From NCBI GenBank assembly GCA_023229765.1, contig JALNYO010000028.1, forward strand, positions 1 through 46,019: a stretch of 46,019 nucleotides of DNA. The letters run 5' to 3'. Numbering within the stretch: the first letter of the stretch is position 1; the number at the start of each line of letters is the position of its first letter. Both the position numbers and the translations under genes were made by a program. This DNA is from Syntrophales bacterium. GTDB taxonomy: Bacteria > Desulfobacterota > Syntrophia > Syntrophales > UBA5619. Under the pieces are notes generated by a model, which saw only the letters and a program-made list of their open reading frames with translations, was not told the DNA's origin and made no database searches. Shown here in pieces: positions 15,033 through 22,311 of this stretch.

Positions 15033-16715
15033 ATGAAGATGTATGATTGCGTACCGGGATTAGAGTTTGATGAGAAAACCGATCTGGAACAGTCGCCGGT
15101 CTGGTTTCTGGATGGCACCCACTCGGTGCCGCCCTGGACTCCGATGTTCGGGTGGTTCTGGATCAATTTCTGCCGCCACGGGATGCAGTATGGCGCCGAA
15201 ACCCTCCAGCTTCCCACTGTTCACGGCTGGGACTGGCGTTTTAAAAATGGCGGCGCTTACCTGACACTGTTATTGGTGGGCTCGGAGGAAGAAAAGAAGG
15301 CCCGGGAGGTGAAGTTCCAGCAGGCAATCCGGCCTTTCGTGGAGAACTACGACAAGCTCTGGACCGGTTTGCTGGAAGAGCTGTTCGTTCGGTACCGGAA
15401 AATCAAGGCAGTGGACGGTGAAAAAGCAACCCAGATAGAACTCCTGGAAAACTTCGAATACGCAATCGCCACGTGCCGCAGGATGTGGGAAATTCACATG
15501 TATATGATGTACGGCACCTACATGCCCTTCGTGCTCTTTGAAAAGCTCTGCAAGCATCTGCTGAACATCGACGACACCCATCCTGATTTCCAGAAGCTGA
15601 TGAGCGGCTTCGATAATGAGAGTTTCCGCGTCGATCTGGCTCTGTGCGACTACGCCCAGAAATTACGGGAAATTGGCATGGAAGCAACTCTGCAGGCGAC
15701 GGCGCCCAAAGATTGGGAAGCCAAACTCCAGGAGACCGATAAAGGCCGCGAGTTCCTGAAAGAATTTGTGGCATTCATTGACGCGAAGGCCGGATGGCGG
15801 ATGGAACGAATGGCTGAGATCTGTCTGCCCACGTGGGCGGAAGATCTGCCCCAGGCTTTCGACAAGGTTGCGGTTTACCTGAAGGCGGGGGAGAAGTTCG
15901 ATCTCGGAAAGAAACGGTTGGCGCTCGAAGAGGAGCGCAAAAAAACAGAGGCGGAGATGCTGGCCAAGGTTTCCGCCGAACAGCGGGGGTGGTTTTCCAC
16001 GCTGATGAAAATTGCTCAGAACTGCAGCCGTTTCAGCGAAGAGCACAACCATTATCTCGATCAGGAAACCCACGCCCTGCTGCGCAAGACCTGCATTGAT
16101 ATCGGCCGGCGTTTTGCAGCCGCAGGAACCATTGCCGAACGCGACGACATCTTCTTCCTCATGCCCGATGAAGTCCGCAAAGCAGGTCTCAACCCCGGGC
16201 AGTTCAACCTCAAGCCTCTCGTCGAGCGTCGCCGGGCCGAATGGACGCAGTGGAACAAGGACGGCAATCCTCCCGTAATTTTAAAGAGTGATTTCAGCAT
16301 GGCGCAGGCCATGGAGGTAATGGTCAAATCGATGGATCCGATCGCCCTCAAAGTGGTCGTGGGCACCATGCCGGAAGCCCGGCCGGAGCTCAAGGCCGAC
16401 CTCATCGGAACATGCGGTTCCGGCGGCGTGGCCGAAGGCATTGCGAGGGTCGTCTTCAAGGAAGAGGATCTGGCCAGCATCCAGCCCGGAGACATTCTTG
16501 TCGCGGTAAGCACCTCGCCGGCATGGACCCCCATCTTCGGAATGATCAAGGGGGTGGTGGTGGACCGGGGCGGCAGCCTCTCCCACGCCGCCATCGTGGG
16601 CAGGGAATACGGCATCCCCGTGGTCATGAACGTCTTTGAGGGAACAACGAAGATCAAATCAGGACAGCGAATAAAAGTAGATGCTAATTTAGGGACGGTA
16701 GTAATACTGCATTAA
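15033..16715 (+). CDS. PEP-synthase-like phosphotransferase, swivelling-histidine subunit (phenylphosphate-synthase alpha-like)
   Basis: The 560-residue protein ends in a PEP-utilizer swivelling domain with 'GGSLSHAAIVGREYGIP'; His518 is the predicted phospho-carrier. The front ~430 residues lack an ATP-grasp domain and resemble the substrate-binding middle portion of such enzymes ('MWEIHMYMMYGTYMPFVLFEKL', about 150-170). In phenylphosphate synthase of phenol-degrading anaerobes the alpha subunit has this layout: ~600 residues with the histidine near the C-terminus. ATP binding resides there in a separate beta subunit, which has a counterpart here at 17525-18550. Together they should transfer the beta-phosphate of ATP via the histidine to a hydroxylated acceptor. 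The acceptor is unknown. AAGGAGGG precedes the ATG. Hairpins flank the gene. Confidence 0.85.
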   Translation: MKMYDCVPGLEFDEKTDLEQSPVWFLDGTHSVPPWTPMFGWFWINFCRHGMQYGAETLQLPTVHGWDWRFKNGGAYLTLLLVGSEEEKKAREVKFQQAIRPFVENYDKLWTGLLEELFVRYRKIKAVDGEKATQIELLENFEYAIATCRRMWEIHMYMMYGTYMPFVLFEKLCKHLLNIDDTHPDFQKLMSGFDNESFRVDLALCDYAQKLREIGMEATLQATAPKDWEAKLQETDKGREFLKEFVAFIDAKAGWRMERMAEICLPTWAEDLPQAFDKVAVYLKAGEKFDLGKKRLALEEERKKTEAEMLAKVSAEQRGWFSTLMKIAQNCSRFSEEHNHYLDQETHALLRKTCIDIGRRFAAAGTIAERDDIFFLMPDEVRKAGLNPGQFNLKPLVERRRAEWTQWNKDGNPPVILKSDFSMAQAMEVMVKSMDPIALKVVVGTMPEARPELKADLIGTCGSGGVAEGIARVVFKEEDLASIQPGDILVAVSTSPAWTPIFGMIKGVVVDRGGSLSHAAIVGREYGIPVVMNVFEGTTKIKSGQRIKVDANLGTVVILH

Positions 16716-16733
16716 ACTCGCTAAGCGGCTGTT

Positions 16734-16771
16734 GGCATTTGGAGGCAGATTTTAATCTGTCTCCAAATGCC
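16734..16771 (+). promoter_or_regulatory. Long intercistronic hairpin
   Basis: An 18-bp stem (GGCATTTGGAG... paired with ...CTCCAAATGCC) with a 2-base loop and one G-U pair lies between the swivelling-histidine gene and the duplicated-domain gene. It is far longer than chance would give. No T-run follows, and the next gene's GGGGAGG site begins 11 bases later. It is probably an RNA-processing or 3'-end protection element that sets unequal expression of the two genes. Partial termination or a repeat remnant are alternatives. Confidence 0.7.
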
Positions 16772-16795
16772 GCTGATTTCATGGGGAGGTGATTT

Positions 16796-17452
16796 ATGTT
16801 TCTGTTTGTTCAGCAATGGGAAATCATCAAGGGCAAGGAGGATGATTACTCGACTTTTATTTTGCGGAAACATCTGCCTGCCATGGCGAAGGTGGGTCTT
16901 AACATCATTGGCGGATTCCATGTCATTCTGGGATCCGGCCCGAGGATTACCTCCGCGGCAATGGCCGATGACTTTTTGAGCATGCAGATGGCCTGGCAGA
17001 GAGAGGAGTTTATTGAAGTAACCAAAGAGCTGAACAACTATGTTGCCAATTACAGCAATGCCGTTCTCAAGGATACTGGCCGCGTGGATATGGCCAATTA
17101 CGGCTTGGCTCTCGGAACGTGGCGATTTAACCAGTACTTCAAGCTTGTTCGGGGGACGGAAGCCGCATACACGGACTTCCTGAAGAATGAGTATCTGCCA
17201 ATGCTGGCAAAAGTAGGCATCCGGGTCCAGGCAGAGTGGCAGGTCATCATCGGCAACACCCTGCGCCTGATCTTGGAAGGGCTAACCACCAATCTGGTGG
17301 AGGTTGCGCAAGCAATGATGACGGATGAGTACCGCCGGCAAAGACGTCACCTGCTGGCCAATTTTGCAAAAGACTACAGCAGCAGGATTCTGGCGCCGAC
17401 AGGAAGAGTGGAGATGGCCTATCTGCTGAGCGGAATTACAAAATCACTGTAA
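16796..17452 (+). CDS. Tandemly duplicated ~107-residue domain protein (NIPSNAP/dimeric alpha-beta barrel-like)
   Basis: The 218-residue protein (about 24 kDa) consists of two related halves. 'LPAMAKVGL' (27-35) corresponds to 'LPMLAKVGI' (134-142), and 'TGRVDM' (94-99) to 'TGRVEM' (202-207), so the period is 107-108 residues. Each half resembles a ferredoxin-like alpha/beta barrel of the NIPSNAP/EthD kind, judged by strand-helix pattern only. The gene lies between the histidine and ATP-grasp subunits of the dikinase, so it is a likely third subunit. Phenylphosphate synthase also has a ~24-kDa third subunit, but that one has CBS domains; here the fold is different. The duplicated barrel could bind the acceptor substrate. 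GGGGAGG lies 6 bases before the ATG. Confidence 0.7.
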   Translation: MFLFVQQWEIIKGKEDDYSTFILRKHLPAMAKVGLNIIGGFHVILGSGPRITSAAMADDFLSMQMAWQREEFIEVTKELNNYVANYSNAVLKDTGRVDMANYGLALGTWRFNQYFKLVRGTEAAYTDFLKNEYLPMLAKVGIRVQAEWQVIIGNTLRLILEGLTTNLVEVAQAMMTDEYRRQRRHLLANFAKDYSSRILAPTGRVEMAYLLSGITKSL

Positions 17453-17524
17453 CTTATGGACTTTTTTGTTTATCAAAACTATCTCATAAGCGCATAAGCT
17501 ACTAATGCATGAGGAGACTGGAAA

Positions 17525-18550
17525 ATGGAACAGTGGCTTTACCGGTTTGAAGAACTGGGAATGGAATTCAACGATCTGGTGGGGAAAAAATGCGCCAACT
17601 TGGGCGAAATGAGCAAACTCGGCATGAGGGTGCCCTACGGTTTTGCCATCTCGGTGCAGGGATTCGAGGCCTTCATGAATCTTACGGGTCTTGCCGGCCA
17701 GATCAGGGAGCGCATTGAACCGCGCCGGGAAATCCTGAAAAAGGTGGAAGTCTGTCAGGAAGAAAGCCGCGTGGTTCAGCATCTTATTGAATCTATGGCC
17801 ATGCCGGAGTCCATGAGAAAGGAAATAGTGGATTATTACCGGGAGCTCTGCACAAAGTTGGGCCGAGCTGATCTGCCGGTGGCGGTCCGCTCCAGCGGAA
17901 TCGTCAGCATGCCCGGGCAGATGGATACGTATCTCAATATCAGCGGCGAAGACAATGTTATTGAATATATAAAGAAGGTCTGGAGCAGCGCCTACACAGT
18001 GCGCGCCATGATGTACCGGATCGAAAAAAATCTCCCTGTGGAGTGGGCCCCGATCGGAGTGGCGGTAATGATGCTGGTTGATGCGAAAGCGGCCGGGGTT
18101 ATCCTGACCGTATTGCCAACTACAGGCGATACCACCCAGGTGATAATTGAGGGCAACTGGGGCCTGGGAGAGAGCGTCGTCAGCGGCGAGATCACCCCCG
18201 ATTCTTTCACGCTGGAAAAAGAGAATATGCAGATCACCGGCCGACACGTTTGCCGTAAACAGGGAATGGTGGTTCGGGAAGCTTCCGGCACAGTTTACTC
18301 CAAGGTGCCGGAAGAATTACAGGAAAAACCCTGCCTCGACGATGACGAACTGCTCGCGCTCGCCGAAATCGCCCTCGCTGTCGAAAAGCACTTTGGGATG
18401 CCCCAGGATATGGAATGGGTAATTGATAAAAACCTCCCCTTTCCGGAAAACATCTTCTGGGTTCAGGCCCGGCCGGCGAAGTTTACCAAAGCCGATAAAT
18501 CCAAAGATGTTGACTATATAATCAATCTAATGGTAGGAATGTTTGACTGA
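17525..18550 (+). CDS. PEP-synthase/PPDK-like ATP-binding subunit (phenylphosphate-synthase beta-like)
   Basis: The 341-residue protein is a stand-alone ATP-grasp domain of the pyruvate,phosphate dikinase N-terminal family. Signatures in order: 'GKKCANLGEM' (20-29), 'LPVAVRSSGIVSMPGQMDTYLN' split around RSSG at 122-125, 'EGNWGLGESVVSGEITPD' (209-226), 'PQDMEWVID' near 295 and 'VQARPAKF' near 315. These make the ATP and Mg sites. It lacks the phospho-histidine domain, which the 15033-16715 protein supplies. Known split enzymes of this type give AMP plus Pi plus phosphorylated acceptor. A GAGGAG site precedes the ATG. The gene end overlaps a possible TTG start of the AOR gene, but the AOR ATG is 16 bases beyond the stop. 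Confidence 0.85.
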   Translation: MEQWLYRFEELGMEFNDLVGKKCANLGEMSKLGMRVPYGFAISVQGFEAFMNLTGLAGQIRERIEPRREILKKVEVCQEESRVVQHLIESMAMPESMRKEIVDYYRELCTKLGRADLPVAVRSSGIVSMPGQMDTYLNISGEDNVIEYIKKVWSSAYTVRAMMYRIEKNLPVEWAPIGVAVMMLVDAKAAGVILTVLPTTGDTTQVIIEGNWGLGESVVSGEITPDSFTLEKENMQITGRHVCRKQGMVVREASGTVYSKVPEELQEKPCLDDDELLALAEIALAVEKHFGMPQDMEWVIDKNLPFPENIFWVQARPAKFTKADKSKDVDYIINLMVGMFD

Positions 18551-18566
18551 GATAAGGAAGCAAAAA

Positions 18567-20429
18567 ATGACCGTTTATCAAAACAAGTTTCTGAAGCTTG
18601 ATCTATCAAAAAGGGAAGCTGTCGAAGCGCCGCTCGATCCGGATGTGGTTCGCGACTTTCTGGGCGGTCGCGGTTTCGGGATAGAATACCTCTATAAGCA
18701 TCTTTCCCCCCATACGGACCCCCTCAGTCCTGACAATATCCTCCTATTTTTGCCGGGAATTCTTGGCGGAACCAGCGCTCCCGGCTTCTCCCGCTGGATT
18801 GTGGCTGCCAGAAGCCCGCTCACAGGCGCCTATATCCGCTCAGTGTGCGGCGGGAAATTCGGCGCTGCCATCAAGACTTGCGGGTACGAATTTATTGCGA
18901 TCCACGGCCGGGCAGACCGTCCAACCTATGTCCATTTGAGTAAAGAAGGGGCTGAGTTCCTTGATGCCGACGGTCTGTGGGGTCTTGATACCGCTGCCAC
19001 ACAGGATCAAATCTGGGATAAATGCGGCAAAAGCAATACCCACATTGCCTGCATTGGACCGGCAGGCGAAAACCTCGTAAAATTTGCCGCGATCATCCAT
19101 GAGAAAAGGGCAGCGGCCCGCGGCGGCGTCGGCGCAGTGATGGGGTCAAAGAATTTAAAGGCCGTCGCCATCAATACCTCCGGCGGCACTGCTCCGGCAC
19201 TCCAGGACCGGGAAACCTTCCTGAAGCTCGTGAAGGAACATAACGAAATTCTTAAAACCCATGACCGACGTAAGAAAATGACCACCTACGGCACCACCTT
19301 TATGACGTCAAAAATGCACGCGCTTGGCATTTTTCCGGTCAAGAATTTTCAGGAAGGCGGTCTGACCGGAGTGGAAAAGATCGGCGCGGAGGCATTCCAA
19401 AAGCTGAAAACTGGCGACTATGGCTGCTATGCCTGCACAACTCGGTGCGGCAACATCTTCAAAGCTACGGAAGGTCCCTACAAAGGGGCAGAAAGCGAAG
19501 GTCCGGAGTACGAAACTGTCTTCTCCTTCGGTGGAGAAATCGCCAACACCGACCCCGGGGCCATCATCGCGGCCGACGCCCTCTGCGATCGCCTGGGAAT
19601 AGACACTATCAGCATGGGGGTGGTTGCCGGCTTTGTCATGGAACTCTACGAAAAAGGCATTTTACGTTCAGAGGAATTGGATGGTCTGAAACCGGAGTGG
19701 GGCAACCATGAGGCGCTTTTTCAGCTCATCGAAAAAGTAGCGAAACGCGAAGGCATAGGCAACATCCTGGCTGAAGGAACAAGAAAGGCCGGCCAACTGA
19801 TCGGGAAAGGCGCAGAATACTATGCAATGACCGCCAAAGGTCTGGAACTGCCCGGATACGAACCGCGGGCGGCCAAGGCGCATGGTCTCGGATACGCCGT
19901 TTCGAACATCGGCGGCAGCCATATGTACGGCTATGCCCGTCAGGAAATATCCGGTTTCATGCAACCTCGAGAAATAGACCGTTTTGCCGATGACGGCAAG
20001 GGAGATATCGCGGGCTGGAACCAGATAAAAAAGGCGGTGGAAGAAACGGGCATCCTCTGCAATTTTGCCGATACCAATGTTACTCAGCAACTGATTTGCG
20101 ATCTCTATGTCAGCGCTACCGGCCGGCGCGATCTGGCTGAGGTCAACAATATCGACAAGTTTGGCGAACGGATTGTCTGCTTGGAAAGATGCTTTAATGT
20201 TCGGGAGGGATTCAGCAGAAAGGACGATACGCTTCCGGAAAGGATGTTCAAAGAGCCCTTGAAGAATGCCGGCCCCTCAACAGGCGAGGTCATCAGAAAG
20301 ATGGACACTCTCCTCGACGAGTATTATGACTTTATGGGATATGATAAAAACGGCATCCCGACCGCGGAAAAGCTGAAAGAATTAGGTCTTGCGGACTTGG
20401 CGCCGGAGATGGAAAGTTTTCACAAGTAA
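18567..20429 (+). CDS. AOR-family tungsten/molybdenum ferredoxin oxidoreductase
   Basis: The 620-residue protein is full length for the aldehyde:ferredoxin oxidoreductase family. Cluster cysteines C287-x2-C290-x3-C294 and C498 fall almost exactly where the Pyrococcus enzyme has them (288, 291, 295, 494). An acidic 'EGPEYET' segment (about 311-316) and His452 are in the neighbourhood of its active-site Glu and His. Family members oxidise aldehydes or reduce acids with ferredoxin; BamB of class II benzoyl-CoA reductase is a relative that reduces an aromatic ring. The substrate here is unknown. The ATG at 18567, after AAGGAAG, is preferred to a TTG at 18543. A GG-ending MoaD-like gene follows by 3 bases. 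Confidence 0.9.
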   Translation: MTVYQNKFLKLDLSKREAVEAPLDPDVVRDFLGGRGFGIEYLYKHLSPHTDPLSPDNILLFLPGILGGTSAPGFSRWIVAARSPLTGAYIRSVCGGKFGAAIKTCGYEFIAIHGRADRPTYVHLSKEGAEFLDADGLWGLDTAATQDQIWDKCGKSNTHIACIGPAGENLVKFAAIIHEKRAAARGGVGAVMGSKNLKAVAINTSGGTAPALQDRETFLKLVKEHNEILKTHDRRKKMTTYGTTFMTSKMHALGIFPVKNFQEGGLTGVEKIGAEAFQKLKTGDYGCYACTTRCGNIFKATEGPYKGAESEGPEYETVFSFGGEIANTDPGAIIAADALCDRLGIDTISMGVVAGFVMELYEKGILRSEELDGLKPEWGNHEALFQLIEKVAKREGIGNILAEGTRKAGQLIGKGAEYYAMTAKGLELPGYEPRAAKAHGLGYAVSNIGGSHMYGYARQEISGFMQPREIDRFADDGKGDIAGWNQIKKAVEETGILCNFADTNVTQQLICDLYVSATGRRDLAEVNNIDKFGERIVCLERCFNVREGFSRKDDTLPERMFKEPLKNAGPSTGEVIRKMDTLLDEYYDFMGYDKNGIPTAEKLKELGLADLAPEMESFHK

Positions 20430-20432
20430 TTA

Positions 20433-20720
20433 ATGCAGATAAATCTTAAATTCATCGTCGTGGCAGGCGCTCAAGAGGCCTTCGGCGCCACGGAATTCGC
20501 CTTCGATCTCAAAGGAAGCAGCGCGGGCGATCTTGTTCGCGAAATTATCAGTAAATACGGATCACTGAGCAAGCGCGTTTTCCTTACTAACGGACATTGC
20601 GAAACCAATCTCCAGATTATCGTCAATGGAAGAAAATACGTCCCCCCCGAGCGGATGGAGGACTTTCACCTGCAGCCAGGAGATACCATCATCTTTACCC
20701 ATCTGGTCGAGGGGGGATGA
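20433..20720 (+). CDS. MoaD/ThiS-family sulfur carrier (ends Gly-Gly)
   Basis: The 95-residue beta-grasp protein has 'LQIIVNGRKYVPPERMEDFHLQPGD' (split around the NGR turn) and ends 'THLVEGG', the diglycine that is thiocarboxylated in MoaD. It directly follows the AOR gene (3-base gap, weak ribosome site), so translation is probably coupled. MoaD-like proteins often pair with AOR genes and supply dithiolene sulfur for the pterin cofactor, so a dedicated role in the tungsten/molybdenum cofactor of the neighbour is likely. It is the last gene of the operon; dispersed-element copy 4 begins 21 bases beyond its stop. Confidence 0.85.
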   Translation: MQINLKFIVVAGAQEAFGATEFAFDLKGSSAGDLVREIISKYGSLSKRVFLTNGHCETNLQIIVNGRKYVPPERMEDFHLQPGDTIIFTHLVEGG

Positions 20721-20741
20721 TGAAAAATTTTATAGGATAAA

Positions 20742-20894
20742 GAGGCAATTGCAAAACCATTTGTCATTCCCGAATGTCTCTATCGGGAATATGGTTTTTC
20801 AAGCAGTTAGAACCAGATTATGAACATTAAACTTCGTTTTCCCGCTCAGAATCGTTGCGGGAATGACAAGAATGGGGAGTTTTGCAATTACCTC
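20742..20894 (-). repeat. Dispersed MITE-like element, copy 4, with one 21-bp insert
   Basis: A 153-bp copy in the orientation of copy 2. Its 16-bp terminal repeats (GAGGCAATTGCAAAAC at the left; GTTTTGCAATTACCTC at the right) have one mismatch. The body equals the ~131-bp unit plus a single 21-bp insert. It separates the AOR/MoaD end of the long operon from the HD-domain gene, and its palindromes could act as an RNA hairpin at the operon's 3' end. Confidence 0.9.
20820..20840 (+). repeat. 21-bp nested insert unit, copy c
   Basis: It begins ATGAACATTAA and ends CTTCGTTTT. It is inserted between ATT and CCCGCTC, where copies 1-3 of the element (read on the matching strand) have no break. Orientation relative to ATT^C is the same as for the two inserts in copy 3, although this copy of the element is inverted and a different palindrome is hit. 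Confidence 0.8.
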
Positions 20895-20933
20895 TAAAGT
20901 ATTGAAATAATGTATAAATAGTTAGGAGAGAGG

Positions 20934-21491
20934 ATGCACGCTGATTACAGCCATATTTTTAAACTTGCCCAGCCTTATTTGAATGTCCGGAAAAACGACA
21001 TTCACACCGAGATTGTTTATCGTTCTGCCTGCCGCTTGCTGGAGAGCGAGCCTGGCGATCCCTCGATAATCATACCAGCGGTAATCTGCCATGATATCGG
21101 CTGGAGTCAGGTGCCAGAAGAGCTGCACTTGAAGGCATTCGGGCCAAACTCTGATCCGGCGTTGACCCGCCTGCACGAGATTGAAGGGGCAAAACTGGCC
21201 CGGGATATTTTACTGGCAATCGCGTATGAACCTCAGAAGTCTGTAGAAATTATTGCTATCATTGAAGGTCATGACACCCGTTCGACGGCCCTTTCAGCCA
21301 GCGACAAGATCGTCAAGGATGCCGATAAGCTGTTTCGTTTTGATAAAAGCGGGATGGAAATTGACGCCAACCGTTTTCAAATAAAAATAACCCATCATGC
21401 CAATTGGCTGGAGCAGCAGATTGAAAAGTGGTTTTTTACCGAGACCGGGAAAAAGCTCGCCCAGGAAGCGCTTGCCCGGTTTAGACAGTAA
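20934..21491 (+). CDS. HD-domain phosphohydrolase-like protein
   Basis: The 185-residue protein fits the HD superfamily of metal-dependent phosphohydrolases. A first His in 'DIHTEIVYR' (about 24), the HD pair H53-D54 in 'AVICHDIGW', a further His in 'RLHEIEGAKLARDIL' (about 80) and 'IEGHDTRS' (about 108) give the expected metal ligands. The substrate could be a nucleotide or another phosphoester. It starts 40 bases after dispersed-element copy 4, with TTAGGAGAGAGG just before the ATG. It is probably transcribed alone; it faces a minus-strand nitroreductase gene. Family call is good; function is unspecific. Confidence 0.75.
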   Translation: MHADYSHIFKLAQPYLNVRKNDIHTEIVYRSACRLLESEPGDPSIIIPAVICHDIGWSQVPEELHLKAFGPNSDPALTRLHEIEGAKLARDILLAIAYEPQKSVEIIAIIEGHDTRSTALSASDKIVKDADKLFRFDKSGMEIDANRFQIKITHHANWLEQQIEKWFFTETGKKLAQEALARFRQ

Positions 21492-21531
21492 AGGGCCAGG
21501 CCCAAAAGCATTAAAATACTCCCCAGCCGGA

Positions 21532-22185
21532 CTATTCATACCACGAACTAATCTCTGCAAGCGGCTCACGCTCCGTTTTATAGAGGTTTACCGGCGAGGT
21601 CTCATCCGCGTAACCGAGCGCGATGGCAAGAAGTATCTCTTTTTCCTTAGGAATGCTGAGGGCATCGGCAATTTCGTCGGAATAGGCGGTGACAAGCCCG
21701 ATGGGACACGTCGCCAGCCCTTTTGCCTCGGCCGACAAAAGCAGATAAGAGACGCTAAGGCCCACATCGAGATACCGAAGTCGGGGAAATAATTTATCCA
21801 TGATGACAATAATTGCGATGGGTGCGCCATAAAAGGAGCAGCTTCCCTGCTCAATAAAGCTGTTAAACTCCATCCCCAACTCTGAAATACGTGGTTTTAA
21901 CCCCCGAGATGCGCCTCGCGAACGACTTGCATAGCGCTCCGGAAGGGGGTTTGCCGTGCCGGGTCCGCAGGAAACCTTTTGTTCCCCATGCGCCTTTAAG
22001 AGCCGTCGGATAAGGCGTTCCTTTTCTTCGCCGTAGGTCACGACAAACTCCCAGGGCTGAAGGTTGATGGCGGAGGGGGCAAGGTGTGCGTACTCAAGCA
22101 ATTCTTCTACCTCTGCCCGGGAAACTGGTTTATCCAGAAAAACCCGGGCGCTTCTTCTTTGCTTCATGGCGGCAAGCAAATCCAT
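21532..22185 (-). CDS. Nitroreductase-family FMN oxidoreductase
   Basis: The 217-residue protein shows the family's opening 'MDLLAAMKQRRSARVFLDKPV' split at RRSARVF (the FMN-phosphate-binding arginines), then 'APSAINLQPWEFVV' (about 45-60). The closing region 'EKEILLAIALGYADE' is the usual C-terminal FMN-binding strand. A segment rich in Arg/Ser (about 85-105, 'PERYASRSRGASRG') is unusual and may be a loop insertion. An ATG 20 codons upstream exists, but only the one at 22185 has an AAGGA site (8 bases away). Such enzymes reduce nitro groups, quinones or enones with NAD(P)H. The gene is convergent with the HD-domain gene. Confidence 0.85.
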   Translation of the reverse strand: MDLLAAMKQRRSARVFLDKPVSRAEVEELLEYAHLAPSAINLQPWEFVVTYGEEKERLIRRLLKAHGEQKVSCGPGTANPLPERYASRSRGASRGLKPRISELGMEFNSFIEQGSCSFYGAPIAIIVIMDKLFPRLRYLDVGLSVSYLLLSAEAKGLATCPIGLVTAYSDEIADALSIPKEKEILLAIALGYADETSPVNLYKTEREPLAEISSWYE

Positions 22186-22311
22186 GCTTTCATCCTTTTT
22201 TCGAACGGCCGGAAAAACGTTCACGATGAACGGTTTGACCTTCATTTTAAATCATAGTAATACAGAAACCGGCTGAGAACAAGAGCCTTTTAAAATGCGA
22301 GGTTATTCAAA

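Noticed and set aside
16734..16771. Rho-independent terminator
   Set aside because: The stem is strong but no T-run follows, and the same-strand operon continues with a ribosome site 11 bases later.
15033..18550. Ordinary PEP synthase split by frameshift
   Set aside because: The two parts are in reversed order relative to PEP synthase (His subunit first), are separated by an intact third gene, and each has its own ribosome site.
9449..20720. Carotenoid biosynthesis cluster, suggested by two CrtI-like proteins
   Set aside because: No phytoene synthase, prenyl transferase or cyclase is in the operon, and the dikinase and AOR genes do not belong to carotenoid pathways.
15033..20720. Standard anaerobic phenol carboxylation pathway
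   Set aside because: No UbiD-like phenylphosphate carboxylase subunits or CoA ligase are present in the window.
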